Made by a program: the position numbers and the translations under genes. This document shows, one piece after another, positions 29,206 through 37,936 of a DNA stretch of 64,000 bases. The stretch is from Hyphomicrobiales bacterium (GTDB lineage Bacteria; Pseudomonadota; Alphaproteobacteria; Rhizobiales; Rhizobiaceae): positions 62,001-126,000 of the forward strand of contig UCEZ01000006.1 in NCBI GenBank assembly GCA_900471525.1, in the 5' to 3' direction. Numbering within the stretch: position 1 is the stretch's first letter; each line of letters starts with the position of its first letter. The notes beneath the pieces were generated by a model. That model was given only the letters and a program-made list of their open reading frames with translations. It searched no databases and was not told the origin of the DNA.

Positions 29206-29382
29206 GCCACGGAATTTTAGAATGTTGTCATTTAGCAACTTGAATTCCGTTTCTCGTTCATTTGCGGCATTGGTACGGGCGGACGCGGTTGCCGGCATTC
29301 CAAATGCGAGTTGAAAGAGAAGATTGCGGCCGATTGGACCTGAGAAGTTCCCGTCGCGCCTTCCTTACTGGAGTAAAAATTG

Positions 29383-30777
29383 GTGCCGATTCTTCATAAA
29401 GCGGCTGTGGCCGCCGCTCTCTCGACCGCCTTGTGGCTTCTGCCGGCCGGTGTTTCTGCCGAGACTATTTTTGGCGCGATGGAGAAGGCCTATCAGAACA
29501 ATCCAGACCTCAACGCGGTTCGGGCCGGGCTGCGGGCAACCGACGAAGGCGTGCCGATCGCAAAGTCGGGCTACCGGCCACAGATATCGGCGGCTGTCAG
29601 CGGGACAGCGACCCGGCTGGGTCAAGAGAGACTGAGTCCGATTTTTTCCGCCACGCCCTTGGTGCAGAGCGATTTTACTACCGGATCGGCCAGCATTACC
29701 ATTACCCAACAGATTTTCGATGGCTTCCAGACCTTGAACAACGTCAGGGCTGCCGAAGCGAGCGTATTCTCAAGCCGGGAAACGCTGAAGGCCAACGAGA
29801 TTTCCATCCTGCTGGCCGCTGCCCAATCCTATGCGAATATCGCCCGCGATCAGCGGATCGTCGTCATCCGCAAGCAGAACCTCGCCTTCCTCAAGGAACA
29901 GCTGAGTGCGGCCAAGTCACGTCTTGACGTCGGCGAAGGCACCCGCACCGATGTCAGCCAGGCAGAGGCCGAACTTGCGGGCGCGCAGGCGCTCCTCGTC
30001 AACGCTGTTTCACAGTTGAAGCAGAGCGAAGCGGTCTATGTCCAGATCGTCGGCGATGCGCCGAAAGGGGTCAAGCAGCCGTCGCCGGCATCGAAGGCCT
30101 TGCCGAAAAACCTGGATCAGGCCGTTGCTACCGGGCTTCGGGAAAACCCGACTATTGCTGCTGCCCAATACAACGTCGATGTGGCCGGATACCGGGTCAA
30201 GTCCGCCGAGGGAACAATGCTGCCGGGAGTAGTGGTGCAGGGGGCATTGACCCGCAACACGACCGATCGAGATGGCAGCAGCGATACCTCGAACGCCTCC
30301 ATTACCGCCAGGCTCGAAGTGCCCCTCTATCAGGGCGGTGCCGAATACGGGCAGATCCGCCAGGCAAAGGAACGGATGGGCCAGCAGCGCATTCTGGTCG
30401 ATTCCGCCCGTTTGGAAGTCCAGCAGACGATCGTTTCCGCTCATGCGCAGCTCGAGGCGGCGCTCGCAGCCATTGCCGCCAACAAATCGCAGGTCAGCGC
30501 CGCAAACATGGCCTTGGCCGGCGTCATCGAAGAGCGCAAGGTCGGCCAGCGCACGACGCTCGACGTGCTCGATGCGCAACAGACCGTGCTCGTTGCCGAG
30601 GAGAGCCTCGTTACCTCCCAGCGCAATGCCGTCGTCGCCAGCTATTCACTTCTGGCGTCGATGGGGCGCCTGACGATTAAGAGCCAGGGGTTGCAGGTCG
30701 CCGAATATCGTCCCGAGGAACACTACGAGGCCGTCAAGGACAAATGGTTCGGATTGCGCACCGTCGACGGGCGCTGA
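29383..30777 (+). CDS. tolC: TolC-family outer-membrane efflux/secretion protein
   Basis: A 464-aa TolC protein, the trimeric outer-membrane tunnel used by type I secretion and drug efflux. A signal peptide spans about residues 1-26 (ending AGVSA). It has the two OEP repeats, with GTRTDVSQAEAELAGAQALL in the first and VGQRTTLDVLDAQQTVLVAE in the second, the equivalent helical regions. There is no ATG at the right place: GTG 29383, or TTG 29380 one codon earlier, is used, served by GGAG at 29370-29373. It is the only tolC in the window; no ABC or MFP partner is adjacent. Confidence 0.93.
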   Translation: MPILHKAAVAAALSTALWLLPAGVSAETIFGAMEKAYQNNPDLNAVRAGLRATDEGVPIAKSGYRPQISAAVSGTATRLGQERLSPIFSATPLVQSDFTTGSASITITQQIFDGFQTLNNVRAAEASVFSSRETLKANEISILLAAAQSYANIARDQRIVVIRKQNLAFLKEQLSAAKSRLDVGEGTRTDVSQAEAELAGAQALLVNAVSQLKQSEAVYVQIVGDAPKGVKQPSPASKALPKNLDQAVATGLRENPTIAAAQYNVDVAGYRVKSAEGTMLPGVVVQGALTRNTTDRDGSSDTSNASITARLEVPLYQGGAEYGQIRQAKERMGQQRILVDSARLEVQQTIVSAHAQLEAALAAIAANKSQVSAANMALAGVIEERKVGQRTTLDVLDAQQTVLVAEESLVTSQRNAVVASYSLLASMGRLTIKSQGLQVAEYRPEEHYEAVKDKWFGLRTVDGR

Positions 30778-30811
30778 TCCAGAAGGCTAGTTTCTGTCGC
30801 ATTGCTTTAAG

Positions 30812-30844
30812 AGCCGCGCGCCGATCAATGGCGGGCGGCTTTTT
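30812..30844 (+). terminator. Terminator of tolC
   Basis: An 11-base arm (30812-30822) pairs with 30830-30840 with one mismatch around a 7-base loop, ending in five T residues. It lies 35 bases after the tolC stop. Confidence 0.85.
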
Positions 30845-31006
30845 GTTGCAGGCGGCGAGCAGCAGGTGACGCAGTAAACAAACCTGTGCATGATTCCAAC
30901 TTGATGATTCGCGGCGTTTTGTTCGGCGCCGAACTCGCATACAGTCCGCGCCAATGACTGCGCGGCAATGTCTCGATCAAACGCGGCGGCAGAAACGGGG
31001 ATAATG

Positions 31007-31867
31007 ATGGCACAGCCCAATGTAGCGCGTGAACCTTCGATGGACGAAATTCTCGCGTCCATTCGAAAGATCATCGAAAGCAACGAGCCCGGCATTCCCG
31101 GCTTCCCCGCCAACGATCTCGGCCCGGCTCCGGACGACGGCTATCGCGCCGACCGCGCTTATGACGATGACGGTGCTGAAGACATTCACTTGACGATCGA
31201 CGATGAAGTTCTTGCTGCGGAATTCGAAGCGGAGGAAGAGCAACATGCGCCGCCCGTGGAGCTTCAGCCACAGGAATTGCAGGAGGCGAGCACAAGGCCT
31301 GTCGCGTCGGCAGCTACACCGCCTTTGTCGCTTGCCGATGTCGCGGCACGTGTACGTGCCGCTTCGGAGAGGCACTCGGCACCGCAGCGGGAGCCGGAAG
31401 CCCCGTCCACCATCATTCGCGCCAAGTCCGACAATCCCATGGTGACCGCGCGTATGGCGCCTTCGTCGACGTCCTTGCTCTCGCAAGCGGACGTCAGGCG
31501 CGAACCGGCGCCCCCGCAGGTTTCGGTTGCGCAGCCGATAGCGACGATCGAAGAGAAAAAAGAGACAACCGCACCAGCTGCAGCCGTCGCTGTTGAGAAT
31601 CCGGCAGAACAGCGACAGCCGCTTGCCGTTGTCACCGAAAAGGACGTTACTGCCATTGTATCGCCGGCTGTCGGCGAGCAGGTTGCGCGGTCGTTCGGGG
31701 ATTTGGCCCTGGCCGTCGACAGCAGCGCGCGCCGCTCCTTCGATGAAATCGCCGAAGACATGCTGCGTCCGATGCTACAGGAGTGGCTGGACGACAATCT
31801 GCCGACCCTCGTCGAACGGCTCGTGCGAGAGGAAATCGAGCGCGTTGCGCGCGGTCCCCGGCGGTAG
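31007..31867 (+). CDS. popZ: PopZ-like polar organizing protein (DUF2497)
   Basis: A 286-aa acidic, mostly disordered protein. It has the two PopZ landmarks: an N-terminal helix PSMDEILASIRKIIE that recruits client proteins, and a C-terminal oligomerisation region MLRPMLQEWLDDNLPTLVER followed by LVREEIERVARGPRR. The middle is Pro/Glu/Ala-rich. In Caulobacter PopZ anchors ParB-parS at the pole; in Agrobacterium it marks the growth or new pole. Two ATGs (31004, 31007) are possible; GGGG at 30997-31000 fits 31007 best. It lies between tolC and valS. Confidence 0.88.
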   Translation: MAQPNVAREPSMDEILASIRKIIESNEPGIPGFPANDLGPAPDDGYRADRAYDDDGAEDIHLTIDDEVLAAEFEAEEEQHAPPVELQPQELQEASTRPVASAATPPLSLADVAARVRAASERHSAPQREPEAPSTIIRAKSDNPMVTARMAPSSTSLLSQADVRREPAPPQVSVAQPIATIEEKKETTAPAAAVAVENPAEQRQPLAVVTEKDVTAIVSPAVGEQVARSFGDLALAVDSSARRSFDEIAEDMLRPMLQEWLDDNLPTLVERLVREEIERVARGPRR

Positions 31868-31887
31868 ACTACGCTTTTCTCTGATGC

Positions 31888-31920
31888 AAAGCCGCCAGCA
31901 ACCACACTGGCGGCTTTTTT
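31888..31920 (+). terminator. Terminator of popZ
   Basis: A perfect 11-bp stem (31888-31898 with 31907-31917) with an 8-base loop ends in six T residues, 20 bases after popZ. Confidence 0.9.
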
Positions 31921-31930
31921 GCTGTTATTG

Positions 31931-31959
31931 TTGACACCAATGCCCCGTTCCGATTTACA
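31931..31959 (+). promoter_or_regulatory. valS: Promoter of valS
   Basis: A perfect -35 TTGACA (31931-31936), a 17-base spacer and -10 TTTACA (31954-31959) lie right after the popZ terminator. Transcription would start near 31966, leaving about 29 bases of leader, which excludes a T-box. Confidence 0.7.
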
Positions 31960-31994
31960 AACCACCGATATCAATCAGCAAGTTTGGCTCCAGA

Positions 31995-34835
31995 ATGCTT
32001 GAAAAAACCTATGATTCCGCCGCTGTCGAACCCCGCATCGCCCAGCTCTGGGATGACGAGGACGCCTTCCGCGCCGGCGCAGGTGCAAAACCGGGCGCCG
32101 AGAGCTTCTGTGTCGTCATCCCGCCGCCGAACGTCACGGGTTCGCTGCACATGGGGCATGCGCTGAACAACACTCTGCAGGACATCATGGTCCGCTTCGA
32201 GCGCATGCGCGGCAAGGATGTGCTCTGGCAGCCGGGCATGGATCATGCGGGCATCGCCACGCAGATGGTCGTCGAGCGCCAGCTGATGGAACGGCAACAG
32301 CACCGCCGCGAGATGGGCCGCGACGCCTTCATCGACAAGGTCTGGGAATGGAAGGCCGAATCCGGTGGCCTGATCTTCAATCAGTTGAAGCGGCTCGGTG
32401 CGTCCTGCGACTGGTCGCGCGAACGCTTCACCATGGATGAGGGCCTGTCGAAGGCCGTCCTCGAAGTTTTCGTCTCGCTCTACAAGGATGGCCTGATCTA
32501 CAAGGACAAGCGCCTGGTCAACTGGGACCCGAAGCTATTGACCGCCATTTCCGATCTGGAAGTCGAGCAAGTCGAAGTCACCGGCAGCCTCTGGCATCTG
32601 CGCTATCCGCTGGAAGAGGGTGTCACCTACCAGCATCCGGTCGCTTTCAACGAAGACGGCAAGGCGACGGAATGGGAAACGCGCGATTATCTGGTCGTTG
32701 CCACGACCCGGCCGGAAACCATGCTTGGCGATACCGGCGTTGCCGTCCATCCGGACGACGAGCGCTACAAGGGGATCGTCGGCAAGCATGTCGTCCTGCC
32801 GCTGATCGGCCGGCTTATCCCGATCGTCGCCGACGAATATCCGGACCCGACGGCAGGCACCGGCGCCGTCAAGATGACCCCGGCGCATGATTTCAACGAC
32901 TTCGAGGTTGGCAAGCGGCGCCATCTCCGCCAGGTCAACATCCTGACGATCGACGGCCATCTGACGCTCGCCGGCAACGAAGATTTCCTCCACGAATTGC
33001 CGGCAAACCATGAGCTGGAAGCGCTGATCTCGACGCTCGACGGCGTGGAGCGGTTTGCCGCGCGCAAGGCAATCGTGACGATGTTCGAGGAGCGCGGCCT
33101 GCTCGACAAGATCGAGCCGCACAAGCATACGGTTCCACATGGCGACCGCGGCGGGGTTCCGATCGAGCCGCGGCTGACCGAGCAGTGGTACGTGGATGCA
33201 AAGACGCTCGCCAAGCCTGCGATCGCGTCCGTGCGTCAGGGCCGGACGAACTTTGTGCCCAAGAACTGGGAAAAAACCTATTTCGAATGGATGGAGAACA
33301 TTCAGCCCTGGTGCGTTTCGCGGCAGCTTTGGTGGGGTCATCAGATCCCGGCCTGGTATGGCCCGGACGGGCAGGTCTTTGTCGAGAAAACCGAGGAGGA
33401 GGCGCTTCACGCCGCCATCCAGCATTATCTCGCCCATGAAGGCCCGATGAAGGCCTATGTCGAAGACTTGCTCGAGAACTTCCGCCCGGGCGAAATCCTC
33501 GTCCGCGACGAGGACGTGCTCGATACGTGGTTCTCCTCCGCACTCTGGCCCTTCTCGACGCTCGGCTGGCCGGACAAGACGCCGGAACTCGACAAATACT
33601 ATCAGACCGACGTTCTGGTGACCGGTTTCGACATCATCTTCTTCTGGGTCGCCCGGATGATGATGATGGGCCTTCATTTCATGAAGGATACCGACGGCAC
33701 GCCCGTCGAGCCGTTCCACACGGTCTATGTGCATGCGCTGGTCCGTGACAAGAACGGTCAGAAGATGTCGAAGTCCAAGGGCAACGTCATCGATCCGCTT
33801 GATCTCATCGACGAATATGGCGCCGATTCGCTACGGTTCACGCTGGCGATCATGGCGGCGCAGGGCCGCGATGTGAAACTCGATCCGGCCCGCATCGCCG
33901 GCTACCGCAATTTTGGCACCAAGCTCTGGAACGCAACGCGCTTTGCCGGAATGAACGGCGTCGCCAACGATCCGCATTTTGTGCCGGAAACCTGCTCGCT
34001 GACCATCAATCGCTGGATCCTGACGGAACTCTCCCGCACGATCCGCGATGTGACGGAGTCAATTGAAGACTACAGGTTCAACGAAGCCGCCGGCAGCCTC
34101 TACCGTTTCGTCTGGAACCAGTTCTGTGACTGGTACCTGGAACTGTTGAAGCCTGTCTTCGCTGGTGACGATGAAGCCGGAAAGACGGAATCACAGGCCT
34201 GCGTCGCCTACGTCCTCGATGAGACGTACAAGCTGTTGCACCCCTTCATGCCTTTCATGACAGAGGAACTCTGGGCACAGACGGCAGGTGAGGGCAAGAC
34301 GCGCGACAGCCTGCTTTGCCATGCGGACTGGCCTGCGGCGTCCTATGCCGATGATGCGGCAGCTGGTGAGATCAATTGGCTGATCGACCTGGTGTCGGGC
34401 ATCCGCTCGGTGCGCTCGGAAATGAACATTCCGCCGGCTGCTATTGCGCCTCTGGTCGTCGTTGAAGCGAGCATGCTGACCAAGGAGCGGCTGGAGAGCC
34501 ATGCAGCCGCCATCCGCCGCCTCGCGCGCGTCGATGCGATCGACCTTGCTGCAACGGCACCGAAGGGCAGCGCCCAGATTGTTGTCGGCGAGGCGACGGT
34601 CTGCCTGCCGCTCGGCAGCCTGATCGATCTTGTGGCAGAGAAGGCACGGCTTGAAAAGGCCATCGGCAAGGTGGATCAAGAGCGCGAGCGCATCCTCGGC
34701 AAACTGTCGAACGAGAAGTTCGTTGCCAATGCGCGACCCGATGTCGTCGATGCGGAGCGCGAGCGTCTGGCGGAACTGGATGGCCAGAAGGCATCGCTCG
34801 GCGTGGCACTGACACGTGTCTCCGACGCTGGCTGA
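31995..34835 (+). CDS. valS: Valyl-tRNA synthetase
   Basis: A 946-aa class Ia aminoacyl-tRNA synthetase. The HIGH box is PPPNVTGSLHMGHAL near residue 40; the KMSKS box is QKMSKSKGNVIDP near residue 590. Between them lies the CP1 editing domain with TTRPETMLGDT. The C-terminal coiled-coil arm (residues about 880-946) has LVAEKARLEKAIGKV, the tRNA-binding arm typical of ValRS. The length matches the family. It has its own promoter and terminator. Confidence 0.98.
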   Translation: MLEKTYDSAAVEPRIAQLWDDEDAFRAGAGAKPGAESFCVVIPPPNVTGSLHMGHALNNTLQDIMVRFERMRGKDVLWQPGMDHAGIATQMVVERQLMERQQHRREMGRDAFIDKVWEWKAESGGLIFNQLKRLGASCDWSRERFTMDEGLSKAVLEVFVSLYKDGLIYKDKRLVNWDPKLLTAISDLEVEQVEVTGSLWHLRYPLEEGVTYQHPVAFNEDGKATEWETRDYLVVATTRPETMLGDTGVAVHPDDERYKGIVGKHVVLPLIGRLIPIVADEYPDPTAGTGAVKMTPAHDFNDFEVGKRRHLRQVNILTIDGHLTLAGNEDFLHELPANHELEALISTLDGVERFAARKAIVTMFEERGLLDKIEPHKHTVPHGDRGGVPIEPRLTEQWYVDAKTLAKPAIASVRQGRTNFVPKNWEKTYFEWMENIQPWCVSRQLWWGHQIPAWYGPDGQVFVEKTEEEALHAAIQHYLAHEGPMKAYVEDLLENFRPGEILVRDEDVLDTWFSSALWPFSTLGWPDKTPELDKYYQTDVLVTGFDIIFFWVARMMMMGLHFMKDTDGTPVEPFHTVYVHALVRDKNGQKMSKSKGNVIDPLDLIDEYGADSLRFTLAIMAAQGRDVKLDPARIAGYRNFGTKLWNATRFAGMNGVANDPHFVPETCSLTINRWILTELSRTIRDVTESIEDYRFNEAAGSLYRFVWNQFCDWYLELLKPVFAGDDEAGKTESQACVAYVLDETYKLLHPFMPFMTEELWAQTAGEGKTRDSLLCHADWPAASYADDAAAGEINWLIDLVSGIRSVRSEMNIPPAAIAPLVVVEASMLTKERLESHAAAIRRLARVDAIDLAATAPKGSAQIVVGEATVCLPLGSLIDLVAEKARLEKAIGKVDQERERILGKLSNEKFVANARPDVVDAERERLAELDGQKASLGVALTRVSDAG

Positions 34836-34871
34836 GCGCCCCTCGGCGGAATGTTTGCTCTTTTAGGATTG

Positions 34872-34896
34872 AAAAGGCGGCTTTGGCCGCCTTTTT
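34872..34896 (+). terminator. Terminator of valS
   Basis: AAAAGGCGGC (34872-34881) pairs with GCCGCCTTTT (34886-34895) around a TTTG loop, with one further T. It is compact and strong, 36 bases past valS. Confidence 0.9.
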
Positions 34897-35009
34897 GCGT
34901 AACATCTGATTCCATTGCGGGAATAGTGCCTTCAGAAGCCCCGGTAACCGGCCATCTGTGTCACATATTTCGCTATCAAGGCGTCGAGACGTCAAAAAGC
35001 GGCATTGTT

Positions 35010-35024
35010 GTGTCACGGTGACAC
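35010..35024. promoter_or_regulatory. GTGTCAC palindrome upstream of the porin gene (operator candidate)
   Basis: GTGTCAC-G-GTGACAC is a perfect 7-bp inverted repeat. The half-site TGTGTCAC occurs again 52 bases upstream (34957-34964). The form is that of a dimeric repressor or activator site. The regulator is not known. Confidence 0.45.
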
Positions 35025-35176
35025 TTCGTTACATTTATGAAAAAATATTCCAACACGCCTCCATTTGTCCGGGGTGGGGAGAGTTTTTTCCTAATTCTGG
35101 CGAATTTTCCGAGAGTTCAGAATTTCTTACGTAAATTTTCCGTGATCCGTTGTCGCTGATCGCGAAAACTAGGTAT

Positions 35177-35204
35177 TTGCCATTAACCGTTCACACCCGA
35201 TACT
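35177..35204 (+). promoter_or_regulatory. Candidate promoter of the FadL-type porin
   Basis: TTGCCA (35177-35182) and GATACT (35199-35204) are 16 bases apart, about 55 bases before the start codon. The distance from the palindrome upstream would suit an activator. Confidence 0.45.
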
Positions 35205-35262
35205 TGCCTTCGAGCGGTTGGCGTGCGCGCCGACCACTGTTCTGTGTTCAGGGGAGGAACGG

Positions 35263-36516
35263 ATGGTTCACAACAAAATCAAGGCTGCGATGACGGCGAC
35301 AATTGCTGTCTTGCTCAGCACCGCGGCGGCGAGCGCGGGCGGTCTCGAACGCGGCGGCTACAATATCGACCTGCTGTTCGATCCGTCGACCTATGCTGCG
35401 GAAGCAGCAGCAACCTATGTCAATCCGCAGCGCGAACTCAACAATGTCGTGGATATCAATACCGGCCCCACCAGCGGTAATCTGAACGGGCGTCCGAACA
35501 ACGGTATTCGAGATACCGAAGGCTATTGGGTTCCTCGCATCGGCGTAAAGGCCGGTATTGGCGATAGCGTTGACTGCATGGCCGATTATTCGCAGCCTTG
35601 GGGCGCACACACCAATCCGGGCTCGAACTGGGCAGGCGCCAATGACAATATCGAGACCAAGATCGAAAGCGACAACTACGCTGCAACCTGCTCCTACAAA
35701 TGGGATGTAGGGCAAGGACAGTTTCGGATTATCGGCGGTGGCTTCTACCAGGAGGTCGGCGGCTTCAAGGAGCGTCTGGTCACGGACCTTTCGCCTTTCG
35801 GATCTCCGTTGAGTGGCGTAGGGCGCCTTGATCTTGAGGGCAGCGGCTGGGGCTGGCGCACCGGCGTTGCATACGAGATTCCGGAATACGCCCTGCGCGC
35901 AAGCCTTGTTTACAACAGTGCGGTTGACCTCGATAACCTGGGTGGGACAATCGATCTGACCAATACACTTCTTCCTAACGGGGTAGGTGGGTTTGTTCCG
36001 GGTACGAAATACGATGTGTCGAGCTTTGCGTCGATGCCGGATTCGCTGGAACTCAAGCTCCAGACCGGCGTTGCGCCCGGCTGGCTGGTCTTCGGCTCGG
36101 TCAAGTGGACGGACTGGAGCCAGTTGCAGATCATTCAGGTCACCGCGAACGATACAACTGATCCCCGCAACCTGCCGACCAGCCTCGACCTGCTCTATCG
36201 CGACGGCTGGACGATCTCCGGCGGCGTTGGCCACAAGTTCAACGATCAGTGGAGCGGCGCCGTCAGCCTGACCTGGGATCGTGGGACGAGCCATGGCTAC
36301 GGCAACCAGACGGACACTTGGACCTTGGGGACGGGCGTATCCTATCTTCCGACGGAAAATGTCGAGCTTCGGCTTGCGGGTGCGATCGGGGTGCTCACGA
36401 GTGGCAGTTCCGGACCGCAGACGTACAATGGCGTGCCCGTCGGTACCAACGTCACTTACGATTTTGACACCGACATTGTCAGCGCCATTTCCACGTCGCT
36501 GAAGGTCAAGTTCTGA
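35263..36516 (+). CDS. FadL/OmpP1-family outer-membrane transport protein
   Basis: A 417-aa outer-membrane beta-barrel of the FadL family, which lets long-chain fatty acids and other hydrophobic compounds through. A signal peptide spans about residues 1-24 (IAVLLSTAAASA). Family features are the early hatch-like region, the repeated barrel strands, WLVFGSVKWTDWSQL (the conserved WxxWS-type strand) and the late SLTWDRGTSHGYG. It ends SLKVKF with terminal Phe. The ATG at 35263 follows GGGGAGG. Long-chain fatty-acid uptake is the family role; the actual ligand is unknown. Confidence 0.9.
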   Translation: MVHNKIKAAMTATIAVLLSTAAASAGGLERGGYNIDLLFDPSTYAAEAAATYVNPQRELNNVVDINTGPTSGNLNGRPNNGIRDTEGYWVPRIGVKAGIGDSVDCMADYSQPWGAHTNPGSNWAGANDNIETKIESDNYAATCSYKWDVGQGQFRIIGGGFYQEVGGFKERLVTDLSPFGSPLSGVGRLDLEGSGWGWRTGVAYEIPEYALRASLVYNSAVDLDNLGGTIDLTNTLLPNGVGGFVPGTKYDVSSFASMPDSLELKLQTGVAPGWLVFGSVKWTDWSQLQIIQVTANDTTDPRNLPTSLDLLYRDGWTISGGVGHKFNDQWSGAVSLTWDRGTSHGYGNQTDTWTLGTGVSYLPTENVELRLAGAIGVLTSGSSGPQTYNGVPVGTNVTYDFDTDIVSAISTSLKVKF

Positions 36517-36537
36517 TCGACCGAAACAAATCAAAAG

Positions 36538-36562
36538 GCCCGGTGTTCGCATCGGGCTTTTT
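36538..36562 (+). terminator. Terminator with TTCG tetraloop after the FadL-type gene
   Basis: An 8-bp stem (36538-36545 with 36550-36557, one G-T pair) is capped by the very stable TTCG loop and followed by TTTTT (36558-36562). Confidence 0.9.
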
Positions 36563-37121
36563 GTTGTGCGGTTTTCGGTTGTGTTTGTGTTCGCTAACAA
36601 TCGACCCGCCGCAAGCTACGAGCATTGTTGCGTTACGGATCGGTAGAGATTTGCGCTGCGTGCCATGGTTTCGCTTCCAAGAATTGCAACGGCACGGCGT
36701 GGAGTTTTTACGTTTCCGGCATCACGTTTTGTGACGATTCAGCAACACATTCTTTCTATAGTCTGTGACGGCCTGCCGACAGGCGATTGTGTCTATTTCC
36801 CGCCACAAACTGGGAGCACCGATGATCTTGACAAACGTGCGAGTAGTTTTGAGCATGCGGCGTTTGAGGTAAGATGAGTCATCGCGTTTTCGAAAAAATC
36901 CATGTCTCCCGTAATGTTACGTGGCCTCGCAACAGCTTTTCCGAGCTGTTCGCCAGACCGTGGCGGTGCGAGATGGACGGTGCAGCCAAGGCAGGCCGCA
37001 CTCTTGCCGAAAATGTTGACTACGATTGGAAAACTGCCGAACCGAATAGCGCTGACGGCAGGGAGCTCATGTGGACGGACACTGACCGGCTCTTGGGTTC
37101 GAACGGAAGAAATAGACTATC
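36563..37121. other. Gene-free region upstream of exoR
   Basis: About 560 bases without a convincing gene. Short open frames (36665-36877, 36874-37128) have no family features. The region contains A/T-rich patches (near 36735-36770) suited to promoters and should carry the exoR control region. I could not fix a promoter. Confidence 0.5.
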
Positions 37122-37919
37122 ATGCTGATACGCGGTTACCGGTCGTTGACGTTTCTTGTTCTGAGTGTTGCGCTCGCGTTTTCCGCGCAGCAGCGAACGG
37201 CTTACGCGTTCGATCCGAATGCCGGCGTCACGAAGGAATCGGGTCCTTTTGCCCTCTTCAAGTTCGGTTTTTCCGCCTACAAGAACGGTCGCAAGGATGA
37301 GGCGGTCGAAGCCTACCGCTATGCGGCCGAAAAGGGCCATACGGGCTCCCGCTGGGCACTCGCCAATATGTACGCCTATGGCGACGGCGTGGCCGAAAAC
37401 GATCTGGAAGCCTTCAAGATTTACAGCGAGATCGCTGAAAAAGGCGTCGAGCCGGGTTCCGAGGATACCGGCTATTTTGTCAACGCCCTGATTTCGCTGG
37501 CCGGCTACTATCGCCGCGGTATTCCCGACAGCCCTGTCAAAAGCGACCTCAGCCAGGCCCGCCAGCTCTATTTCCAGGCTGCATCGACCTTCGGTGTTGC
37601 CGAGGCGCAGTTCCAGCTTGCCAAAATGCTTCTCTCCGGCGACGGCGGCAGCGTCAATGTCCAGCAGGCGAAGAAATGGCTCAATCGCGCCCGCAAGAAC
37701 GGTCACGCCGGCGCCATGGGCGTTTTCGGCAATGTGATCTTCCAGGAAGGCCAGACGGCACGTGGGCTGGCCTACATGACCGCGGCACTTGACCAGTGTA
37801 CGCCGAAGGAAAGGCCTTGGCTGCAATCCCTGCAGGAGCAGGCATTCTCCATTGCCAGCGAAGAAGACCGCCGGACGGCCGTCTCCATGTCGCACAGCAT
37901 TCATCTCGACAGCGACTGA
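37122..37919 (+). CDS. exoR: ExoR, periplasmic negative regulator of exopolysaccharide production
   Basis: A 265-aa periplasmic protein with a signal peptide (about residues 1-29, ending TAYA) and several Sel1-like repeats (for example GSRWALANMYAYGDGVAEND and AEAQFQLAKMLLSGDGGSVN). In Sinorhizobium and Agrobacterium ExoR binds the sensor ExoS/ChvG and holds the ExoS-ChvI system off. That system controls succinoglycan, motility and, in Agrobacterium, virulence. In S. meliloti, ExoR is proteolysed between Ala80 and Leu81; the same WAL motif is at Ala79-Leu80 here. The ribosome-binding site is poor (GGAAG, about 12 bases away). Confidence 0.95.
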   Translation: MLIRGYRSLTFLVLSVALAFSAQQRTAYAFDPNAGVTKESGPFALFKFGFSAYKNGRKDEAVEAYRYAAEKGHTGSRWALANMYAYGDGVAENDLEAFKIYSEIAEKGVEPGSEDTGYFVNALISLAGYYRRGIPDSPVKSDLSQARQLYFQAASTFGVAEAQFQLAKMLLSGDGGSVNVQQAKKWLNRARKNGHAGAMGVFGNVIFQEGQTARGLAYMTAALDQCTPKERPWLQSLQEQAFSIASEEDRRTAVSMSHSIHLDSD

Positions 37920-37936
37920 ACCTTCAAACCTCAGTT

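Larger units (their letters stand above)
34897..35262. other. Long upstream region of the FadL-type porin gene
   Basis: About 365 bases with no gene between the valS terminator and the porin start, more A/T-rich than the surroundings. It holds a TGTGTCAC copy at 34957-34964, a second inside the palindrome at 35010-35024, and a candidate promoter at 35177-35204. The size and repeats suggest regulated expression. Confidence 0.55.

Noticed and set aside
31960..31994. T-box or other riboswitch before valS
   Set aside because: The leader between the TTGACA promoter and the ATG would be only about 29 bases, too short.
35248..36600. 450-codon minus-strand frame opposite the FadL-type porin
   Set aside because: The plus strand has a signal peptide, ribosome-binding site, barrel strands and terminator; the antisense frame runs through the terminator.
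36665..37128. Two overlapping short frames (70 and 84 codons) upstream of exoR
   Set aside because: No ribosome-binding site of quality, no domain or signal, and Ser/Arg/Trp-rich translations; probably chance frames in a control region.
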